10,612 nucleotides of DNA from an uncultured Eubacteriales bacterium (GTDB taxonomy: Bacteria; Bacillota; Clostridia; Peptostreptococcales; Anaerovoracaceae): positions 1-10,612 of the forward strand of contig CAJUEB010000077.1 in assembly GCA_910585135.1 (NCBI GenBank), read 5' to 3'. Positions 6,093-10,612 of this stretch are shown piece after piece (positions within the stretch are counted from its first letter, which is position 1; every line of letters starts with the position of its first letter). The position numbers were made by a program, and so were the translations under genes. The notes under the pieces are model-generated. The model searched no databases, was not told where the DNA came from, and was given only the letters and a program-made list of their open reading frames with translations.

Positions 6093-6761
6093 ATGGATAT
6101 GATATTGGAAACGAAAGATTTATGCAAGTATTATGGCACGGGGGAAAATCTCGTTAAGGCCGTTGACGGCATGAACATCGGCATACGGCAAGGTGAATTT
6201 GTCACGATCGTCGGTAAATCCGGGAGCGGCAAATCCACGCTTTTGCATATGCTGGGCGCACTCGACCGTCCTACTTCGGGGCAGGTCGTGCTGGCAGGAA
6301 GAAATATCGCTGGTTTTTCCGAAAACGACTTGGCGAAGATCCGGCGGCGGAAGATCGGGTTCATCTTTCAAGCTTTTAACCTGATCCCGTCTCTCAATGT
6401 ATGGGAAAACACCGTACTGCCTTTAGGTCTTGACGGAAGACGGGTAGACCTGGGATTTGTGGAAGACATTCTCAAAACATTAGGGCTTGAAGGAAAGAAA
6501 AAGAACCTTCCAAATACCTTATCGGGCGGACAGCAGCAGAGAACGGCGATCGCGAGAGCCATTGCGGCAAAGCCGTCTATCATTTTGGCGGACGAGCCGA
6601 CGGGAAACCTCGACAGCAAGACCGGGGATGAAGTAATGGCGCTGCTCAAACATTCGGCGAAAAAATACGGACAGACGCTTGTGGTGATCACGCATAACGA
6701 GGATATTGCGCAGATGGCGGATCGGACGATTCTGATCGAAGACGGTAAGGTGGTGGAATAA
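6093..6761 (+). CDS. ABC transporter ATP-binding protein, MacB/LolD type
   Basis: This 222-residue ATPase powers the permease encoded next to it. Motifs seen are Walker A GKSGSGKST (41-49), Q-loop Q93 in IFQAFNLIPSLNVWENT, signature LSGGQQQR (143-150), Walker B ILADEPTGNLDS with D167 and E168, and switch H201 in VVITHNED. The phrase FNLIPSLNVWENTVLPL and the total length are typical of the MacB/LolD/FtsE-like class that pairs with FtsX-type permeases. The start is firm: AAGGAGGT lies 8 bases before the ATG. The stop is one base from the permease start, so they are co-translated. Expression is probably controlled by the TGTAAG array. In this class ATP hydrolysis often drives mechanical or periplasmic work and not simple import. 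Confidence 0.95.
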   Translation: MDMILETKDLCKYYGTGENLVKAVDGMNIGIRQGEFVTIVGKSGSGKSTLLHMLGALDRPTSGQVVLAGRNIAGFSENDLAKIRRRKIGFIFQAFNLIPSLNVWENTVLPLGLDGRRVDLGFVEDILKTLGLEGKKKNLPNTLSGGQQQRTAIARAIAAKPSIILADEPTGNLDSKTGDEVMALLKHSAKKYGQTLVVITHNEDIAQMADRTILIEDGKVVE

Positions 6762-6762
6762 G

Positions 6763-9213
6763 ATGATGACATCACTGGCAAAAAACAGGATCAGATACAA
6801 TAAGAGCCGTACGTTCTTGACGGCGGTGGCGATTATGCTGACGACTGCGCTGCTGATGGCGCTGGGGACATCCGCTGTGGGGTTGTTGGATTTTAATAAG
6901 CAGCAGGCGGCGGCTGCGAGCAATGAGCATACCAGATACAATCTGCTGACAGGGGCGCAGGTACAAAAACTCGCAAACCATGTGGAGGTAGAGTCTTTAA
7001 AAACGTATGAAATTTTCGCCACAATAGAAAATGGCAAAATGAATGGCTTCCTGATTTACCAAGAAGAAATAAAGGGCGGAATTCATCAAGGTGCAGGAAA
7101 TTTGATCGAAGGCGATTATGCAAAGGAAGCCGATGAGATCTGCGGCCCGGCGGCGTTTTTTGAGCGCATGGGGGCGAAGCCAAAGGTCGGCGGCAAGGTT
7201 GAAATATCATTCCGGGTTCAGGGCAAAGGACAGATCCAGACCAGGGAGTTTACCATCAGCGGCTTGCTTTCGGAGCGCGATGTCTCCAACCTGGATGTAA
7301 GCGATTCACGCATGGTATACAGTGCGGGCATTTCTGAAAAGCTTTTGACGGAAATGATTCCGCAGGATAGCCGGATATACAATGCGGCGGTGCGCATAAG
7401 CGGCGAGAAGCAGCTTAATTACGATGAAATGTGTGACAAGATAAACGAGGTAGCGGCGGATATCGGATGTGATGAAAATAATATAAGCATCAACAAGGAC
7501 TACCTGGGAGCGATGACCGATCCGGGAACGGACACCATCAGGGTCGTAGCTGCGATCGCATTGCTGATCGTCGTATTTTCAGGAATCGTCATATACAGCA
7601 TCTATTATGTGGGCGTGATCACGGATGTACAGGAAATTGGCAAGCTCAAGGCGCTCGGCGCATCGAAAAAACAGATCAGACGGCTTTTGATGCGGGAAGG
7701 TTTCTTCATATCCATCATCGCTGTGCCGGCAGGTCTTCTGATCGGATTTCTGATTCCGTATTTCCTCCTGCCTGTCGTGATCAAAAAGGGCATGGAAGTG
7801 AGCATCCTCCAGTTTGATTTCGATCAGATCCATATGTTTTCCTTTCCTGTCCTCTTAGCAGTCGTGTTGGTGGTTCTGCTTGTGATCTATATTTCCCTGC
7901 TGAAGCCGATGCGGATGGCAGGTAAAGTTTCACCGATCGAGGCCATCCGCTATCAGGAAAGCAGCAAAGGCGGCAAGCTGCGCCGGGGAAATCTCAGCAT
8001 AAACGTATCCCGTCTTAGCAGGGCGAACCTTACGAGAAACAAACGGCGTACGATCGTGACAATGGTTACGATGGGGTTAAGCTGCGTGTTGTTCATGAGT
8101 ATTGCAGGCGTATTGAACAGTACGCGGGCAGAGGATATCGCAAACAGGGAGCTTTCCGGCAGCGACTTCAAGATATCCTTGGATTATGCGCTCGATGATG
8201 AGGCGTATCCTGAAAATAACCTGGAAAACATCAGCCAGAATAATCCGTTTTCCGATGCGCTGCTGGAGCAGATCGAATCGATCGACGGGGTAAAAGAGGT
8301 TCACAGCATCCGTGCCGTTTCCGTCAGCTCCGATCATCCATCTGTACTGTTTCAGGAAGCGTCCCGCATTGCGCTGTCGGAATTCGATGCAGAAAAAGCG
8401 AAGCAGTACAAGAAAGACATCAAACGAGGCACGCTTGACTACGATAAGTTTGTTTCGGAAAACGGCGCTGTTTTTACCAGCGATGTGTTCTGGGAGGATT
8501 ACGGATTTGAGCTGGGCGAACAGGTGGATTTTACCGTATATGACGGTACGCGTCAGATCCCGCTGTCCGTGACGATCGAAGCTACCGTAGATGATGGTGA
8601 TGCGGCGATCTTCGTCATTCCGAAGGAAGCATATGACGCACTTTCACTTACAAGCAACAGCATTACCGATCTTTATATCGATGTGGACGAGGATCGATAT
8701 GAGGATGTAAAGAGCGCGCTTACGCAGATCGCTGATGCGGAAGACAGGTTCACACTCTATACAAAGGATGAAGAAATGGCGATCGGAGCGATGTCGGTCA
8801 ATATGATAAAATACCCGATGTATGCGATTTTACTGATGATTGCGGTAATCAGTTTCATGAACCTGATCAATACCATGGTTACGAGCATTATCACCAGAAA
8901 GAAAGAGCTGGGTATGTTGCAGGCGATCGGGCTTACCAACCGGCAGCTTACTAAGATGCTGGCTGGCGAAGGCGTTGTATTCATGATCGGGACGCTGATC
9001 GCGTCTATGACGCTGGGCAACCTGTTTGGCTATCTGGTGTTCCTGTGGGGAAAATCAACGGGTTTCATGAGCGTTACGGAATACCACTATCCCGTATGGG
9101 AAACGCTGGCGCTGGTACTGGTGCTTGTAATCGGGCAGCTTGCCATCACGCTCTTTATCAGCAGAAAAACCGGCAAGGAGAGCTTGATTGACAGGATTAG
9201 GACCGGGGAATAG
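6763..9213 (+). CDS. FtsX/MacB-like ABC transporter permease with two extracytoplasmic domains
   Basis: This is an 816-residue permease with two similar halves, each one membrane helix, a large extracytoplasmic domain and three helices. Predicted helices by eye: 17-42, 260-285, 313-338 and 358-380; then 430-452, 687-708, 737-761 and 780-800. The domains outside the membrane span about 43-255 and 455-680. Each half has the FtsX coupling segment after its second helix: DVQEIGKLKALGASKKQI (288-305) and RKKELGMLQAIGLTNRQL (712-729). This 8-helix, two-domain plan differs from BceB (10 helices, one large loop) and from single-half MacB. With the neighbouring two-component system it suggests an envelope-stress or antimicrobial-peptide response, but the substrate cannot be read from the sequence. 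ATG 6766 is an equally possible start. Confidence 0.93.
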   Translation: MMTSLAKNRIRYNKSRTFLTAVAIMLTTALLMALGTSAVGLLDFNKQQAAAASNEHTRYNLLTGAQVQKLANHVEVESLKTYEIFATIENGKMNGFLIYQEEIKGGIHQGAGNLIEGDYAKEADEICGPAAFFERMGAKPKVGGKVEISFRVQGKGQIQTREFTISGLLSERDVSNLDVSDSRMVYSAGISEKLLTEMIPQDSRIYNAAVRISGEKQLNYDEMCDKINEVAADIGCDENNISINKDYLGAMTDPGTDTIRVVAAIALLIVVFSGIVIYSIYYVGVITDVQEIGKLKALGASKKQIRRLLMREGFFISIIAVPAGLLIGFLIPYFLLPVVIKKGMEVSILQFDFDQIHMFSFPVLLAVVLVVLLVIYISLLKPMRMAGKVSPIEAIRYQESSKGGKLRRGNLSINVSRLSRANLTRNKRRTIVTMVTMGLSCVLFMSIAGVLNSTRAEDIANRELSGSDFKISLDYALDDEAYPENNLENISQNNPFSDALLEQIESIDGVKEVHSIRAVSVSSDHPSVLFQEASRIALSEFDAEKAKQYKKDIKRGTLDYDKFVSENGAVFTSDVFWEDYGFELGEQVDFTVYDGTRQIPLSVTIEATVDDGDAAIFVIPKEAYDALSLTSNSITDLYIDVDEDRYEDVKSALTQIADAEDRFTLYTKDEEMAIGAMSVNMIKYPMYAILLMIAVISFMNLINTMVTSIITRKKELGMLQAIGLTNRQLTKMLAGEGVVFMIGTLIASMTLGNLFGYLVFLWGKSTGFMSVTEYHYPVWETLALVLVLVIGQLAITLFISRKTGKESLIDRIRTGE

Positions 9214-9222
9214 CTTGTTTAT

Positions 9223-9259
9223 GCGGCATGGGCTGATTTGCAGCTCGTGCCGCTTTTAT
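9223..9259 (+). terminator. rho-independent terminator of the ABC operon
   Basis: GCGGCATGGGCTG (9223-9235) pairs along its whole length with CAGCTCGTGCCGC (9241-9253): 13 pairs including two G-U, loop ATTTG, followed by TTTTAT. It begins 10 bases after the permease stop. Its T-run overlaps the stop codon of the minus-strand frame ending at 9256. Confidence 0.88.
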
Positions 9260-9655
9260 ATCATCCGCGCCGCTTCCGCCGTACCCGCGATAGGATATCG
9301 CAGAAGCAGCTGCGCATCAAACGGCATCCATGTTTTGTCGCTTTGCCGGGCAATCAGGTTTAACAGCTCTCGCTCCGCTGCCTGTGTACGCTGCAATCGA
9401 TTTGTAATCTGCTTGTCGGTCGGCGGTGCATAGCGCAAACAGCCGCTTTTGGCTGGATTTGGCAGGCCGTTTTTAGCTGGCTGGATTTGGCAGGCTGCCC
9501 TTGACCTGCAACGCATAGCGTAAATAGCTGCTTTTGAGCGACTGTCTTTTGCCGGTTGTCTGTGGCCGCATGACGGGGTTACCGCAGCCGCCATATGCGC
9601 CATATGATTGGTTCACTGAGATGTCGCTTGCTGCATATCGTGTTTGTTTTGACAT
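9256..9655 (-). pseudogene. minus-strand open frame interrupted by a 28-bp tandem duplication, family unknown
   Basis: Two minus-strand frames lie here: one from ATG 9655 that stops at 9473, and one ending at 9256 that is open from 9603. Leaving out the 28 bp at 9451-9478, one of two tandem copies, joins them exactly into a single frame of 123 residues, running from MSKQTRYAASDISV through GSLPNPAKSGCLRYAPP and ending in LLLRYPIAGTAEAARMI. I do not recognise the family. KSSYLRYA and KSGCLRYA occur 19 residues apart in the restored protein. Against it being a gene: no ribosome binding site precedes 9655, and that start overlaps the -35 box of the opposing typA promoter. It may be a decayed gene, a frame switched by repeat copy number, or non-coding repeat DNA. 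Confidence 0.4.
9428..9536. repeat. nested direct repeats: 28-bp tandem pair and a 24-bp pair
   Basis: GGCTGGATTTGGCAGGC occurs exactly at 9451-9467 and 9479-9495 as the head of two adjacent 28-bp units (21 of 28 identical). A 24-bp sequence starting GCATAGCG lies at 9428-9451 and again at 9513-9536 with 21 of 24 identical. All differences in both pairs are transitions (C/T or A/G). The tandem pair shifts the minus-strand reading frame. Confidence 0.75.
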
Positions 9656-9677
9656 GGACGGTCGATTGATTTATACT
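9649..9677 (+). promoter_or_regulatory. strong sigma-A promoter of the typA-like gene
   Basis: TTGACA at 9649-9654 matches the -35 consensus fully; after 17 bp comes TATACT at 9672-9677. Transcription would start near 9684, giving a leader of about 63 bases with a small hairpin (AAAAGC 9699-9704, GCTTTT 9711-9716). It is the best-matching promoter in the window, fitting a constitutive housekeeping gene. Confidence 0.85.
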
Positions 9678-9746
9678 ATACTGTTGTATTAAAAAAATAA
9701 AAGCGTTTATGCTTTTGACAATCAATCATAGAAGGCAGGAAATAAA

Positions 9747-10612
9747 ATGGCAGCGAAACAGAAGATAATCAATATTGCAGTGATTGCACATGTAGATGCG
9801 GGAAAATCCACGCTGGTAGACGCATTCCTAAACCAGAGCGGCGTGTTCCGGGAAAACGAACAGGTCGTGGACTGCGTGATGGACAGTGATGATATCGAGC
9901 GGGAACGGGGAATTACGATCTATTCCAAGAATTGCTCCGTGATGCATGGGGACGTAAAAATTAATATCGTGGATACGCCGGGGCATGCCGACTTTTCATC
10001 GGAGGTAGAGCGCATCATTAAAACGGTCGATACCGTGATCTTACTGGTGGATTCCAGCGAAGGACCGATGCCGCAGACGCGGTTTGTGCTGAAAAAGTCA
10101 TTGGAGCAGGGCATTAATCCGATTTTGCTCATCAATAAAATCGATAAGCGGGATGCACGTATCGACGAGGTGGTAGATGAGGTGTATGAGCTGTTCATGG
10201 ATCTGGACGCAAACGATGAACAGTTGGATTTCCCGATTCTTTACGGCATCGCAAGACAGGGGATCGTCGTTTATGACCCTGCGGATGTCGAGGGTATCCA
10301 GGTAGAGGCTGGACAAGAAAAGATCAAGAAAAGCGCGCGCGGCATGAACGGCCTCGATATTACGCCGTTATTTGACACCATCATCAAGCATGTGAATCCC
10401 TACCCCGATTATAATGAGCAGCCGTTGCAGTTGCAAGTATCGGCGCTGGCATACGATGATTATATCGGCAGGCTGGGCATCGGAAGGGTCACGAAGGGCG
10501 TCGTAAAGGCTGGAAGCGTTGTCGCCGTAGCGAAGGGCGACGGGCAAATCGAAAAGCGGAAGATCAATCAGGTTTTCGTGTACAGGGGACTTGCGCGCAT
10601 GGCAGTCGATCA
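9747..10612 (+). CDS. typA: TypA/BipA-family translational GTPase, 3' end cut by window edge
   Basis: The frame starts at ATG 9747, after a GGCAGGA ribosome binding site, and is open at the window edge with 288 complete codons, roughly half of the usual 600-620. GTPase motifs are G1 AHVDAGKST (14-22), G2 RERGITI (52-58 region), G3 DTPGH (76-80) and G4 NKID (130-133). The phrases EGPMPQTRFVLKK, VVDEVYELFMDLDANDEQLDFPI and YDDYIGRLGIGRV place it with TypA/BipA over EF-G, LepA or tetracycline-protection proteins. The beta-barrel domain 2 begins near residue 225. TypA acts at the ribosome in stress adaptation and large-subunit assembly. After DTPGHADF it has SSEVER where I recall GGEVER in well-studied members; I have also seen this variant in clostridia. 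It has its own promoter. Confidence 0.92.
   Translation, partial: MAAKQKIINIAVIAHVDAGKSTLVDAFLNQSGVFRENEQVVDCVMDSDDIERERGITIYSKNCSVMHGDVKINIVDTPGHADFSSEVERIIKTVDTVILLVDSSEGPMPQTRFVLKKSLEQGINPILLINKIDKRDARIDEVVDEVYELFMDLDANDEQLDFPILYGIARQGIVVYDPADVEGIQVEAGQEKIKKSARGMNGLDITPLFDTIIKHVNPYPDYNEQPLQLQVSALAYDDYIGRLGIGRVTKGVVKAGSVVAVAKGDGQIEKRKINQVFVYRGLARMAVD

Noticed and set aside
9188..9433. 81-codon plus-strand frame after the permease
   Set aside because: It overlaps the end of the permease and crosses a strong terminator hairpin, with no supporting ribosome binding site.
9747..10612. Ribosomal protection tetracycline-resistance gene (TetM type)
   Set aside because: The GTPase motifs are shared, but EGPMPQTRFV, NDEQLDFPI and YDDYIGRLGIGR are TypA-specific phrases.

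Overview
The window looks like chromosomal DNA of a low-to-mid GC Gram-positive bacterium, probably a clostridial (Bacillota) species. Strong AAGGAGG-type ribosome binding sites, sigma-A-like promoters and protein families typical of anaerobic Firmicutes support this; species cannot be named from the sequence alone.

Layout. Positions 1-2758 carry three minus-strand genes: an AzlC-type branched-chain amino acid exporter subunit that runs off the left edge, a class I SAM-dependent methyltransferase of unknown substrate, and a small N-acetylmuramoyl-L-alanine amidase of the Amidase_3 type lacking the usual first zinc histidine. Positions 2759-3982 are an unusually long, gene-poor divergent intergenic region. 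It holds a G/T-rich degenerate tandem repeat, a 272-bp inverted-repeat structure with operator-like palindromes, a C/T-rich stretch, and a promoter followed by a leader with 14-bp tandem repeats and a 12-bp inverted repeat.

Positions 3983-9213 are the functional core on the plus strand: an OmpR/PhoB-type response regulator, a sensor histidine kinase, an ABC ATPase and an 816-residue FtsX/MacB-like permease with two extracytoplasmic domains. The ATPase-permease pair has its own promoter region with four TGTAAG direct repeats at 11, 12 and 11 bp spacing, a textbook arrangement for an OmpR-family regulator. The simplest model is that the kinase senses an envelope signal, the regulator binds the TGTAAG array, and the transporter is induced. 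The ligand or substrate is not evident; cell-envelope or antimicrobial-peptide stress is an inference from related modules.

A rho-independent terminator closes this block. Positions 9256-9655 hold a minus-strand open frame broken by a 28-bp tandem duplication; removing one unit restores a 123-codon frame of unknown family. A near-consensus promoter (TTGACA, 17 bp, TATACT) then drives a TypA/BipA-type translational GTPase that runs off the right edge.

No tRNA, rRNA, CRISPR array, transposase or complete insertion sequence was seen. The best candidates for undescribed biology are the structured intergenic DNA at 2840-3960, the transporter module with its operator array, and the duplication-interrupted frame at 9256-9655.
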